In this document: in pieces, positions 12,526 to 24,247 of the stretch
How the letters are laid out: each line of letters starts with the position of its first letter
Position numbering within the stretch: position 1 is the stretch's first letter
Assembly: GCF_030272615.1 (NCBI RefSeq)
Contig: NC_081413.1
Span: 20,393,501-20,457,500, forward strand
Direction: 5' to 3'
Origin: Cryptomeria japonica
Lineage: Eukaryota > Streptophyta > Pinopsida > Cupressales > Cupressaceae
DNA: 64,000 bases
Position numbers and translations under genes: made by a program
Notes under the pieces: generated by a model
Databases searched by the model: none
What the model was told of the DNA's origin: nothing
The model's input: the letters and a program-made list of their open reading frames with translations, nothing else

Positions 12526-13292
12526 TGTGTATGGTGAAAATGGATACAATAATAACAAAATTGAAAGGCTAAATGAATTCAACCACAAAAACCCTAGCCT
12601 AACAACAACAAAGATCCACCATAACATATGAAGATTACCTAGGACAATGTAAATAAAACAAAATCATAAAGATTATACCATCACATGTCCAATAGGGTTT
12701 TGATCTCCATTCTTCCTATCTCCATTGATCTTGCTTGATATATTTGCTCTCAGATTTTATGTAGACAAGAGCTCAACAAAGAATAGAATGTGGTTGCAAG
12801 TAGGATCGTAGTGTAGCCAAGTCCTTAAGATCAGTCATTAGGGTTTGATAACGAAGGAAGCATCTCCTTAAATAGAAGACAGAATATGAAATGGAGGGAT
12901 AAGATTGAGAGGTGTAAAAAGGAGGTTGGCTAGGATTAGAGGGTAGGTAGAGGAAATAATGAAATAATGAAAGAGGTAGGTAGTGTAGGAATTAAGAGAT
13001 GAATGACATGTGTCATGTGTAGAAAAAGATAATGAATTAATTAAACAAATAAAGATTTATTTAATTAATAGAAGAAGTGGGATAATTAAATAAATAAAAT
13101 ATTTATTTAATTTAGGAAAAGGATAATTTAAATAAATAAATGTATTTATTTAAATGAGAAATAAGGCTAGAAGAGGATAAATGAATTAATTAAATAAATA
13201 AAGATTTATTTAATTAATAGAAGAATTAGGCTAAGATAATTAAATAAATAAAATATTTATTTAATTAAACATGACAATTTTGGGTGTCTACA
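12526..13292 (-). repeat. 3' LTR of the TAT element (767 bp)
   Basis: In element sense it starts TGTAGACACCCAAAATTG and ends CCATACACA. It matches 27965-28731 base for base except for 19 substitutions. Its U3 half (13030-13270 on the plus strand) holds five AT-only palindromes built from TAATTAAATAAATAAA and its complement. A TCTATTTAAGG box on the minus strand at about 12867-12877 is the counterpart of the promoter in the 5' LTR. Confidence 0.95.
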
Positions 13293-13307
13293 TTTTGCCC
13301 CTCTTTG
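13293..13307 (-). promoter_or_regulatory. Polypurine tract
   Basis: On the minus strand the 15 bases before the 3' LTR read TCAAAGAGGGGCAAAA-like purine sequence ending directly at TGTAGACA. This is the usual site where second-strand DNA synthesis is primed. The same motif, AAAGAGGGGAAAA, precedes the related LTR at 56452. Confidence 0.88.
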
Positions 13308-13537
13308 AGACAATGCGGCTTGTCGCGTTGTTTCAAAGAAGATAAGATGGACTGATACAAAGTTGCCCCAGTATGGGAATGATATGCCCCCTCGAGAGAT
13401 TGGATGAAAATGTCTGAAAAGATTGCAGACAATCTCTTGATAAGAAAGAAAGGCTAGAATGGACTGACCGAATAAAGTGACAAAGTCACGGGATAAAGAA
13501 GACTGACTCAGGAAATGAAGGCTAAAGCTAGGGTAGG

Positions 13538-13547
13538 CTATAAGATA
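13538..13547 (+). promoter_or_regulatory. Candidate TATA box of the antisense mobile-domain gene
   Basis: CTATAAGATA lies on the plus strand about 100 bp before an ATG in a good plant start context (GCGATGGCT at 13637). The spacing leaves room for a transcription start near 13570 and a leader of about 65 nt. This is a motif-based inference; no other promoter element was identified. Confidence 0.45.
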
Positions 13548-13817
13548 GACCACGGGAAAAAGACATCCTCATTGTCATCTACACCTTCACGAGATCAAAG
13601 TGCAGAGCGAGAAAAGAGCCGCAGCAATCAGCAGCGATGGCTTTCATGCACAGATTCGACCGTGTTCGCCGATTTCAGAGACCAGCAAAGGTAGGAGAGC
13701 CGGTAAGTACCACCAAACCTCCTCGTACTTTGATGCATTTACCTTTGTCTTTAATGCATGTTAGTTAGAGAAATAAATGTACTTAAGAATAGGGTACAAA
13801 AAAGTTCAAAACCATGT

Positions 13818-14050
13818 AACCGCGTCTGCATCGGTGCCAGGCGCGTCTGTGTCAGTGCCAGGCACGTATGTGTCTGGAACCGCGTCTATGTCAAATGCGG
13901 GCGCGTTTACGTCATGCAGGGGCGTTTGTGTTTCAAAGTCATGTTTATGCATAATATAGGCACGTTTATGTCATACAGGCGCGTCTGTGTTGTTAAGGCG
14001 CGCTTGTGCAGTCTGTAAGCGCATTTGTGAGTTAAAAGTGCATTTATGTC
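13818..14050 (+). repeat. Degenerate ~20-bp repeats, GGCGCGTCTGTGT type
   Basis: About twelve units of the form (G)GCGCGTCTGTGTC or close variants recur every 18-22 bp, inside the predicted intron of the mobile-domain gene. The complement, ACACAGACGCG, is repeated in the leader of the same element at 26215-26390 and 27590-27860. Short frames here are translations of the repeat. Confidence 0.8.
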
Positions 14051-14179
14051 CAAAAAATGCAAGGTTTTGTCTTCTAGGTCAAATCAGTAGTTCTGTGATG
14101 AACATACACTGTCGATTGGATAAGCTGCTGAGAGGATACACTCAAGTAGGTCCTCTACGAAGACTAGGATAGATCAAGG

Positions 14180-14453
14180 CACTTTGTGATGAACAGTGAG
14201 TACCAAGATAGAGTACTTTGTGATGAACAGGGAGTACCCAAAGTATGAGCAGCACTTTGTGATGAATAGGGAATGCAAATGTGAATAACACTTTGTGATG
14301 AACAATGAGTGTCACGCACGTAGTACTTTATGATGAACAAGGAGTACTACTAGGATAGAAGCAACACTTTGTGATGAACAGTGAGTGTCACTAGGATAGA
14401 TAACCATATGCATTGAGATAAAAAGTAGCATTTTGTGATGAACAGTGAATGCC
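14180..14453 (+). repeat. Seven spaced copies of CTTTGTGATGAACAGTGAGT
   Basis: The 20-mer or a close variant occurs seven times with spacings between about 33 and 63 bp, alternating with AGTACC, AGTGTCAC or AATGCC tails. The block lies in the predicted intron just before the mobile-domain exon. Its role is unknown; it could be structural RNA or a simple expansion. Confidence 0.85.
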
Positions 14454-15779
14454 ACCATGACTGACATAATTGATTTGTTTGACTGCAAGAGTATTTGCCT
14501 ATGTTGGAGTCACGGGAGAGATTCCCGTCGACTCAGAGGTTGCGACTTGAGTTGACAGCTGAGGAGCGAGCTGCCATCGAGGAGATGGGATTGAGACATG
14601 TATTATATGTGCTTGAGTTTTGGGCAAACATGGGTTTGCTGACTGCGCTTGCGGAGAGATGGCACTCTGAGACGTGCACCTTCCATTTGCCGATGGGTGA
14701 GATGACCGTCACCCTGGAGGATGTCTACAGGATTCTGCATATACCGATTGATGGAGATTTGATTCCATATGATCGTGATGGAGACAGGGAGGCATTGAGA
14801 CGGGTGTTTCAGGATCCCGGCCTAGAGATGAGGGCCAGACATGTGGCATGGGACACCATGACAGCCACAGGGTTAGCATTGCCAGCTATGATCAGAGGAG
14901 CTATCAGTGGGTTCTTGTGTCCAGACAGGGCGACACGGGGATTGGCTGTGGGTTGGGGAGGAGCACTGGAGACATTGGTGACGCAGCACACCAGATATGC
15001 TTGGGGCCCATGTGTGCTGGCCCACTTATATTATGAGCTTCACCAGTTTGTATACCATGGATCAGTGGGATTGGGCTGCGGGGTGACACTACTGCAGGTT
15101 TGGGCCTATGAGCATCTGCCAATTACCCGACCAATACACTTCAGGGGTAGAGGTCATGGACGCAGCTTTGTTCATTTATATGACATGATCACATCGCAGC
15201 CGCGGATTGGCAGGTTGGAGCATTGGCGGTGAGTGATAGATGACATTGATGTAGTCATCTGGAGACCGTATCTAGGATGCAAGGAGTGGGAGGATGATGC
15301 AGTGGAGCTGCCCTACACCTTCCAGAGTAGGTACCTGATTGGGTGGACGCCCTATGTTTTAGAGAGACAACTGGTGGATAGGGTATGCAGGCAGTATGGT
15401 AGGATCCAGAGGATGCCATGAGGCTCGGGTATGTATGCCCGTACAGTTAGGGATTAGGCATAGTTTGGGCCTTTATTGTCATATGATCAGGCAGTCACAC
15501 AACTAGCAGAGATGGTGCCCCTACCCTGGGATATGTGGCCGGAGATCGAGGATGCCGGGATGGATGCAGAATATGCAACATATTGGGCAGAGCATCCATT
15601 CCCCCGATTGACAGATCCAGGAGAGCTACTGGAGGGAGATGGAGGAGGAGATGATGATGATGATGGTGGAGGCGATGGGGGCCAAGGTTGACAGAGGTGG
15701 AGGGGAGTAGTTGGGGAGAGGAGAGTTGCACCTTGGAGAGAGGGTGGACAGGAGGGACAGGCTCAGGTGGTGAGGGGTC

Positions 15780-15990
15780 ACGGTGGATTGCCCCTATAGG
15801 TACCGGCAGCATAGGGTCCTAGAGCACAGGGACAGAGACATGGACAAGTATAGAGACAGGTGCCAGTACAGGCACAAGAGCAGGGATAGAGACAGGTACA
15901 GGGACCTAGGCACATACAGAGACAGGTACCCGTATAGGCACCAGTACAAGTACAGGTACAGGGGCAGGCACCCGTAGAGGGAGAGCCACA
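15780..15990 (+). repeat. Q-rich hexamer repeat (CAGGTA / CAGAGA) in the mobile-domain gene
   Basis: The sequence is a run of degenerate GACAGGTACAGG-like hexamers that in the gene frame encode alternating Q/V/R/P. Six CAG-type codons in and just after it are now TAG. The minus-strand reading gives an artificial cysteine- and threonine-rich peptide. Confidence 0.75.
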
Positions 15991-16543
15991 GGCAGAGGTA
16001 GAGGGGGGAGATCCAGAGGAGGATGAGCTGATTGAGCTCAAGGAGAATTGCTAGGGCCAGACAGATGAGATGCAGGATCTAGAGAGGGAGAGAGATCGAC
16101 TCAGGACGAGGCTCAGGGATACTGAGTGGGAGAGAGATCAGGCGATTCAGCGCTATACGGAGGCTGAGACAGCGCTGAGGGCAGGGAGGCAGGCGACGGA
16201 GGACGCAGGAGTAGGCTATACATATGTCCTACGAGCAGGAGAGGAGATTGCCTACTGGAGGGACCTTTATTATGGTGCAGTGCCAGCAGACCAGCGGGTG
16301 AGGAGCTTCCATAGACCATCGCGGATAGCAATAGCTACTGGAGGGAGCCGAAGGAGACAGGCATCGAGTGGTGGGGTTATGGGTCCTCCACCACCACTAG
16401 ATAGAGGGGACAGGAGGGATGATCTTGTGGTAGGTCCTTCGAGGGCTCAGATTCTGTCGAGGCCAGCGGCTCCGAGGGAGGGAGTTCATCATAGCCATAG
16501 AGGGCTCCCTATGTATCAGTATTGTACCATTTTTGTATTGTAG

Positions 16544-18220
16544 ACACCTGCGGGTGATTTTGTAGCCATATGATTTTTTGACATCATTGTACCATGACAC
16601 TTGTGATTATATATGAGATGATTCATTTTTGCGGCAGCTATATGCATGTGTACCTATGTGATGAGATGTTTTATGATGTATGTTTTATGATATGGATGCA
16701 AATATGTACATGATGCAATGCAATATTTTTGTTGTTTTATGTTGTATATGTGTATGCATGATGCAAATGTGAATGTATGTAATGCAGATGAATATAATAA
16801 TGTAAGTGTAAATTGTGCTAACAGGTGTTGTGTGCAGGATGTGATGCAATTGTGATATCTATATGTATGTATGAAATGCTTATATGTGGTAATGCAGGTG
16901 CAAACTACATGAAATGCAAATGTTTTGGGTGTGTCATTATACTCAGTCATGTGATAGCAGGCTACGCGGACTCAAGAAGGATGATGAAAGTCAATCAAGA
17001 AAGGGGGATGAAAGATAGAAGATATGAACGTGAAAGAGCTTCTTGTGCATTATCATCATTGAGCTTTATTATGGCACGTAGGTTATGACAATCGAGGCAT
17101 ATGTTCGACCCAGAAAGTCATTGTACCTGTTTGCATGGAGATAAGATAGTCACAAACAAGGAATGCCCCAGTTCATACTAGACTCACAGTGTCCTCATAT
17201 CCTTGGACAAGTCATCGCATTACTAAGAGACAATCCACACACAGCAAATGCAAATAGGTGACGATACCCCATCCTCGCCTTTCTAGTCAAAGACATCCTG
17301 GAGATAGAATCTCTAGTCAGAGACATCCTGGAAAAGCTAAAAGACATGTCACCAAAAGATAAAATCAAAAGAAAACTAAGACTTGACACCAACATCCACT
17401 GTAGTTTTCAAGTTTAGTGTGACCTCTTGTCACTTGTATAAGTCTTATTTGATTGTGGTCACAATGTTCACTTTCACAAAAAGGATAGATAGCACTGAAC
17501 CATATGTTGTCTGAGTCTGTTGAAAGATTTGATTTGTTGAAGCTCATTGTTGCTGTTGTGTCTCATCTGAAACTGACTGCATCCATGAAGCTGATACCTT
17601 ATTGCGAAGAAGATGGAACTTTATTTGTGGATCTGTGATGCAAATTTTGCTTTATTGCGGATTGTGCATGAATAGACTGAAGGAAGTTGGAAGAAACTGT
17701 ACTCCTCGAAACATGCGATATTCTCAGTTCCACACCCATCACTAGACGTAGGATTTGCCTTAGCCACAGATAGGATCTGACTTATTATGGATAGAAAGGG
17801 AGGTTTATTATGAATGGCTAACCAATCTTGGGTAGATCAATAACAAGCCATGATGGGAATGGGTAAGTTTAATATGGATGAATAGGTTGTGAGTGTGTGC
17901 AAAGTGAAAGGATGAAAGTGAATCCTGAAGGAGGGAGGAGCAATGTCTCTACGCATGGCACTGGTGACCTAGTTTTCACCATGGTACTTGCCCAGGGCGC
18001 CACCGAAGTGGTTTCAACCATTGGACGAAATTATTTCTCTTTACTTTTTTTTATTTTTTCAATGTTTTTTGTGTCACAAGGTGCCTGTTTGCCAGGTTTT
18101 CACTAGGTAACGATTTTTTTGTTTTTATAATTTTTTTGTATTTTTGAATTTTTTGAATTTTTTTGTATTTTTGAATTTTTTGAATTTTTTTGTACTTTTG
18201 AATTAGGATATTCCAATGAG
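16544..18220. other. Non-coding 3' region of the TAT element between the antisense gene and pol
   Basis: No coding frame is supported. The part at 16640-16960 is rich in ATG/TGCAA words. A short duplicated phrase (CTAGTCA/GAGACATCCTGGA) lies near 17283-17333. At 18114-18205 there is a T-rich tandem repeat of about 27-29 bp (TTTTTTTGTATTTTTGAA) directly behind the pol stop codon. As the antisense gene and pol point at each other, this region should hold both 3' ends. Confidence 0.6.
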
Positions 18221-19381
18221 CTATGCGTAGAAGCTGCGAAGGTGCATGCTGTTGATAGGATCCTCCAAAAGTTCACCTTCTGTAGTTGAGAGCTGATATG
18301 CCCCAGATCCATAGGCTGCTGTAACGATGTAAGGACCAAGCCAGTTTGGTTCGAAATTGCCCTTCTTCTCTCTGTCTTGCTGATTTTTGGGGTTTTCTCT
18401 AAGAACCAAGTCACCGACCTCAAATGTGTGAGGCTTGACTTTGTGATTGTAGCTGCGACTCATTCGTTGTTGGTAAGTCTTGAGATGATTAAAAGCAGTT
18501 TGTCTCCGTTCATCCAGCAGTTCTAGTTCTTGTAAGCGAGAGACCTTGTAATCTTCATCAGTGATGATGTTTTGCAAAGAGACCCGTAAAGAAGGTAACT
18601 TGACCTCAATAGGCAAGATGGCTTCAGCGCCGTAGACAAGTGAGTATGGTGTAGCTCCTGTAGGTGTGCGGACACTTGTGCGGTAGGCCCAAAGTGCAGG
18701 GTTGAGTTGGATATGCCAATTACGACCAGCGTCGTCGACTGTCTTCTTAAGGATTTTAAGGATTGTTTTATTAGATGCCTCAGCTTGGCCATTACCTTGG
18801 GGGTAATACGGTGTGGAGAAATGATGGAAAATATGAAAGCGGTCACAGAGTTCATGAACATCCTGATTTTTGAAGGGACGCCCGTTGTCAGTAATAATGG
18901 AATCAGCAATACCATATCGGCATATGATATAGTTAAGGATGAAGGTAGCAATCTGTTTTCCAGTGACTTGTGTGAGAGGCACGGCTTCAATCCATTTTGT
19001 GAAATATTCTGTGGCTGTGATAATGAATTTATGTCCATTAGAAGAAGGAGGGTGAATCTTGCCTATGAGATCAAGTCCCCATTGACAAAAGGGCCAAGGA
19101 GATGCAAGTGGTTGTAGTTCTTGTGCTGGCACATGTATGAGGTCTCCATGAATTTGACATTGCTTACATTTATTGACAAACTGATATGAGTCTTTTTCCA
19201 TATTGGGCCAGTAATATCCAGTCCTAATGAGTTTCTTGGCCAAGGTAGGACCACTAGCATGTGGACCACATATCCCTTCATGCACTTCACGTAACGCAAT
19301 CTGAGCTTCGTCGCTTTCTAAACATCTAAGAAGAGTGCCATCTAGACCTCGCCGATATAGAATATCAGCTAAAATGGCATA
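18221..19381 (-). pseudogene. TAT polyprotein: integrase
   Basis: This is the last part of the polyprotein, in the same frame as the rest, after a TGA at 19382-19384. The zinc-binding part shows H-E-G...P-H...KCKQCQ. The catalytic core has D in WGLDLIGKI, D in IITDNGRPF (about 18881-18892) and E in GNGQAEASNKT. The C-terminal part has VGDLVLRENP and WLGPYIV and ends HLRSFYA at TAG 18221-18223, the likely genuine stop. There is no chromodomain, in line with the TAT lineage. The integrase joins the cDNA to host DNA. The segment itself has no break. Confidence 0.92.
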
Positions 19382-20239
19382 TCAAGAGGATTGGCGAATG
19401 AAGGTGCGACGTTGGTTATTTGATAGATCAGGAGGTAAGGTATTGTCGCGAAGGTATGTGAAGATGGAACCATATAACTGGGATTCGGGACCAACAATGC
19501 ATATCATTTCAGTAGGAGTGATCTCATATGAAGGAACCAATAGGTTGTCCACCAAGAACTCATAGTAGGTCTCATTTTGAGGTAGATCAATCAATGAAGC
19601 AATTGTAGCCATGGCATCTGCAGCACGATTCTGCTCTCTTGGTATCTGCTCAAAATCTATCTTTGTGAAATGTTGTTTCAAATCATCCACCATTTGCTTG
19701 TAAGGCAGTAATTTTTCATCTTTTGTTTGGTAATCATCAGTTGCTTGATGGATGACAAGTTGAGAATCGCCGAAAAAATGAAGTTCTTGAATCTTCCACT
19801 GAACTGCAATTCGTAATCTAGTTGTTAATGCCTCATATTCCACTATATTGTTAGTGCAAGGAAATGATAAGCGGTATGATTTTGGTATAGAATCGCCTTG
19901 AGGAGTTATAAAGAGAATACCAGCTCCTGCCCCATGCTGTGTGCATGAGCCGTCAAAGTACAGTTGCCATGGCCTTGCGTCTGATATTGTTAAAATGGAT
20001 TTATCTGGAAATTTTGAATTTAGAGGAACATCATCAATCATGGGGGCATCTACTAATTGATCTACAATGGCTTGTCCTTTTATTTCTTTTCTATCCACAT
20101 ATTCGATGTCGAATTCACTAAGGATCATTACCCATTTGGCTAGTCGCCCAGTAAGTGTTGCTTTATTGAGAAGGTATTTTAACGGATCGATCCTTGCAAC
20201 TAACTTAGTCTTATGAGTGAGCATGTAATGTCATAATTT
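19382..20239 (-). pseudogene. TAT polyprotein: second (archaeal-type) RNase H
   Basis: The segment opens with the tail of the first RNase H (HYMLTHKTKLVARIDPLKYL, then WVMILSEFDIEY). After a spacer comes a second RNase H: D in WQLYFDGSC, E in NIVEYEAL, D in HFFGDSQLVI and D in NRAADAMAT. A second RNase H between RT and integrase is typical of TAT/Ogre elements. A TGA at 20231-20233 and the TAG at 20240-20242 break the link to RT. Both sit where related proteins have R and Q, so CGA and CAG codons are the likely originals. It ends at TGA 19382-19384. Confidence 0.9.
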
Positions 20240-22651
20240 CTATGAAGCAAAAACCACGGTGAGACATGCATGCTCAATTGGTGTGTAGTTTAGCTCATAT
20301 CCCACCAATGTGCGACTGATATAGTATACTATTTTTTCCTTGCCATCAGCAATTTGTTGTGCTAGGAGTGCCCCCAGTGCTGTTGGAGTAGCTGATATGT
20401 ATAGTAGCAAAGGCTGATCTGGAACTGGTGGCATCAAAACTGGCGGATTCAAAAGATAATCTTTGAGCGTCTGAAAAGCTTGTTGATAGTTATCATCCCA
20501 TTTGAACTTGACATTTTTATGTAGCAGGTGCTGGAAAGGATTACACTTATCTACAAGTTGTGCTATGAATCTTCGTATAGACTGGAGTCTCCCTTGTAAG
20601 GATCGAAGTTGACTGATATTTCTGGGTGGCGGCATGTCCAAGATAGCCTTGACTTTTGCTGGATCGGCTTTGATTCCTCTTTTGGACACAATGAATCCTA
20701 GGAGCTTCCCGGAGGTTACTCCAAAGACACATTTCTTGGGGTTTAATCTTACTTTGTATTTTTCCAACCGATCAAAGACGACTGAAAGTATGTCCAAATG
20801 TGTATCTCTGTCTATTGATTTACCCAAGAGATCATCAACATAATCTTCCATAGTTATGTGCATGAGATCATGAAAGATAGTGGTCATTGCTCTTTGATAT
20901 GTAGCACCTGCATTTTTTAGCCCAAAGGGCATGACATTCCAACAGAAAGTTCCCCAAGGACAAGTGAATGATGTTTTGTGTTGATCCTCAGGTGCAATCC
21001 TGATTTGATTATAACCAGAAAATCTATCCATTAAGGATAACATTTCATGACCTGCTGTGAGATCAACGATTAAGTCAATATTTGGTAATGGGAAGTCATC
21101 TTTCGGACAAGCTTTGTTGATGTCTCTGAAATTTGTACATATTCTGATGTTGCGATCTGGTTTACTGACAGGTACTAAATTGGAGATCCATTCAGGATAA
21201 TCAATTAGGCGTATGAATCCGACATCCAAAAACTTCTCCAGCTCTGCTTTGACTGGTAATGCCACTTGTGGATGCATTTTTCTTAATTTCTGTTTCACTG
21301 GCTTTGCCCCCAGTTTGACTGTCAAATGATGCATTACCAAATCCAGATCTAGTCCAGACATATCAGTGTATGACCATGTGAAATTGGTTTGTCGTTCCAT
21401 GAAGAAACTTATGAACTGTGACCTTTCGGACTCTGTCAATGATTGAGCCAGGAATATATTGTGTGGAACCTCTTTTGTACCAATGTTTGTCTTGATAGTC
21501 TCCTCTACCAACATGGATGACTTTTCCTCATACGAGGCTAGGAGAATGTCGAGCCTTCCATCTTCGGGTGCCTCAGAGAGGTTTTCGTCCTTAGATACAT
21601 CCTTTCTTTTTACTTTTTTGGGATCAGATAGTGCCACAGTGTGGTTTTCGCCATAAGACCCTTGATTTGTTCTTATTTTCACATTTTCGCGACTGGAAGG
21701 TCTGACACCCTCACCAAAATATGCCATGTTGTTGAGTTCTATAGTGTATCCTACTTTATGGTCCCCAGGGGGAAGATCATTTCGTAGGCCAAGATAGTCA
21801 AAAATAGCTTCGTCATTTTGGAATGTGTCAAATTGTGCTGGTCCATCATAATCCCAGTCAATGAGTTGGTGGTGAACAAGGGGAAGGCCTTTAATGTTTT
21901 CAGAGTTTGCGGGGTCAAGAGTGAAGATGTGGTTATATTCAGGTATATCAAGGTAATTGTCGAGGTCATCGATGGCACTCTCCTCATCAGTCTTGATCGC
22001 AAGCGAATCCAAATTGTCGTCACAAGTAGCACATTCTGGGATAGGTGTTCTCATCCTATGTGATTTCGACCTAGAACCTTGAGACGAAGACTGTGCGGAA
22101 TCCTCATGGGTTGTTTCTTGACCAACTCTGAACTTTTTATAAAATTCTTCTTCTTCTGTGGGTTCATCTAGCTCTCTGAATGTCTCGGTGAGCTCATAAT
22201 CACTGGAGGATTTGTCTGAACCCCATTCCCATTCGTTGGAATCTGTGGAATAGCGATCCTCTTGTTGAACTTTGGCAACTTTGATTGGTGATGCCCCGTC
22301 TGTCCTTTTAGTATGGATCTTGGAAGTCAGAAAACCAAGTCCCTTCGAGCGTTCCCTTTTTACAGTCAATTCAGGTTGTAAGGGCTCCATAATGCCTTCT
22401 TTGCGTAACCCAAGAGGGCTTTTTCCATCATACCCGAATTTTTGTAGAATCTTGAAGCCTTTGCCATATTTCTCACAGGGTATATTGATCTGATCTTGTG
22501 CGTCATCTTCAATGTCTTTATAGAGCATTTTGTATAAACCTTCCTCTTCCAGTTCACCCCATCTTTGAAAGGTAGTAGGATCCCATTTGAATACAATGAT
22601 GGATATTTGCTTGTTAGGATGTGGCCTTCCATATTCTTTTGGAGAGCTCAT
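20240..22651 (-). pseudogene. TAT polyprotein: G-patch-like linker, reverse transcriptase, first RNase H
   Basis: The open stretch from ATG 22651 is 803 codons long. The N-terminal third holds a G-patch-like block (GFKILQKFGYDGKSPLG) and an acidic linker. The RT core follows: RICTNFRDINKACPKDDFPL, MDRFSGYNQI, MPFGLKNAGATYQRAM and the catalytic YVDD (20831-20842). The connection and first RNase H region follow (LLLYISATPTALGALLAQ, YYISRTLVGYE, YTPIEHACL). The enzyme copies element RNA into cDNA in virus-like particles. TAG 20240-20242 ends it early. A TGA at 22658-22660 separates it from the protease part, so this start is not the natural one. Confidence 0.93.
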
Positions 22652-22657
22652 GACTTG

Positions 22658-24247
22658 TCATAAATACATGGTCTGATTTAAAGTGTATTCTCCCATGCCT
22701 TTGTCCTGAAATTTGCCTTTAAGTTCACCTTGTTTTGATGTCGACGGTTTCAATGACTCAGGGTCAATGTATGCCGAAGAAGGAACAACTTCATGATTAC
22801 TGGGAATGATGGTCTCAATATGTGATCTCAGGTTATTGCAATATATGAACGGATTAGGATCACCGTTAACTATTACCTCGACTCCGTTGTGAGGAAACTT
22901 AATGCATTGATGATATGTCTATGGGACTACCCTCATTTCATGAATCCAAGGATGTCCTAGCAATATATTATAAGTGAGATCCAGATCTAGGACCTGACAA
23001 ACCACATCCTTTGTGACTGACCCAATTCTTAGAGGTAAGGTAACTGTGCCCTTGGATGAGCGTTCTTCATCATCATATGCCTTGATGGTGATTTGATTTG
23101 TTGAATTCATAGCTTTATCAGAATATCCCAATTGTTTAATAGTGCTCAATGTACAAATGTTTAGACCTACTCCTCCATCTATCAAGACTCGCTTTATTCG
23201 ATGTTTATGTATGAAGGCTTCAACATGTAGTGGTGCATTATGTGGCTGACTTACGGAGGCCTCATCGGCTTCTGTGAATGTAAGGGAGTGTGGAATGGAA
23301 AGGTATCCCACCATGGCTTGAAACTGGTCCATGTTCAGATCAGTAGGAACGGCGGTGTCTCTCAAGATTTTGTCAAGAATAGCTTTATGAGCGGGGGATA
23401 TACGTAGGAGCTCAAGTATGGAGATGAGCGTGGGTGTCTTCCCTAACTGTTCTACAAGGTCATACTCAGGTTTGGTTGATGAAGAAGCGGTATTTTTAGT
23501 GGAGGCACCTGGCAACATAATTTTACCTTGACGAGTTGTAACATGACATTTAGAGGTAGGTCCAGAAGAAGATTCAACACCTCGTAGGACAATCTTGGGT
23601 CTCTGAGGAGGATTCTCAGGGTTTTTGTTCTTGATGGTAATAGTAGAGATATGATTGTCCATCAAGATATGATTGATAGTTGAATCATAGTTGTAAGGTG
23701 CTCTAGTATAGTTGGCCTGATCATCTGTGACTTTGGCTTTTCCCTTGTCATGCTTTGGAAATGGTTCCTTAAACATCTCATGTTCTTGATTGGATGAGTG
23801 TCCCTCAATCTCAATGTCACCTCTATCAGTGAGATCTTGCACAATGTTCTTCAGTCGATGATAATTTCCTGTCTTATGACCCTTGCTTTTATGAAATTCA
23901 AAATATTCATCATCATTCCACCAATTTGGTTTGACCTTTGGTTCATATGGAGGAAAATCTGGAACTGTGATCACTTTGTTTGCCACAAGCTTTTTGAAGA
24001 CTGATTCAAGTGGTTCTCCCAATGGGGTGTACTTCCTTCGTGGTCTAGAAGTTGTTTGAGTATTTACTTGATTGTTTGTAGAACTCCATCCCAAAAAGAT
24101 GAATTTGGGTCGCACTGTATTGGCATCAGCAACACCATCATTGACTGTGTTCTTGTTTTTATTCCAAAATCTTGGCTTGTCTTTTCCTTTAAAGTCATCT
24201 TTGTTTTCCTTGAATATCTTAATGACTCCCTGTTCAATTAGAACCTT
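22658..24247 (-). pseudogene. TAT polyprotein: Gag C-terminal part and aspartic protease
   Basis: The frame continues directly from gag across the TAA at 24248-24250. It contains a degenerate zinc-knuckle-like motif, EYFEFHKSKGHKTGNYH, in which the two cysteines usual in this family are F and Y. The retropepsin has its catalytic D in KRVLIDGGVGLNIC (near 23176) and the flap-end block NILLGHPWIH. TAG 22919-22921 lies just after RVVP, and the frame reopens with TYHQCIKFPHNG until TGA 22658-22660. The protease cuts the polyprotein; the aspartate is present but the chain is interrupted. Confidence 0.88.

Larger units (their letters stand above)
13637..16543 (+). pseudogene. Antisense plant mobile domain (MAIN-like) gene inside the TAT element
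   Basis: Exon 1 (13637-13702, 22 codons, MAFMHRFDRVRRFQ...) ends CCG|GTAAGT. Exon 2 starts at 14492 after TGCAAGAG and is in phase. It opens Y-L-P-M-L-E-S, so 14501 is an alternative ATG. The domain core reads CTFHLPMGEMTVTLEDVY and LHIPIDGD, the signature of the plant mobile domain (PMD), and runs to about 15420. An acidic linker, a Q-rich stretch (about 15780-15990) and a coiled coil (16070-16190, LERERDRLRTRLRD) follow, ending at TAG 16541-16543. Eleven in-frame stops, all TGA or TAG, lie at 15230, 15419, 15455, 15461, 15689, 15797, 15812, 15851, 15887, 15935 and 16052, without any frameshift. PMD proteins of the MAIN/MAIL type act in the nucleus in heterochromatin silencing; retroelement PMD genes are thought to be captured copies. 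Confidence 0.82.

Noticed and set aside
13818-14050. Regular short repeats that might recall a CRISPR array
   Set aside because: Units are degenerate, about 20 bp in period without unique spacers, and lie in a plant retrotransposon.
15778-16041. Minus-strand cysteine- and threonine-rich frame
   Set aside because: It is the reverse reading of the Q-rich hexamer repeat in the mobile-domain gene and has no independent support.
20634-22063. Plus-strand frames opposite to RT and linker
   Set aside because: They are shadows of the pol frame on the minus strand.
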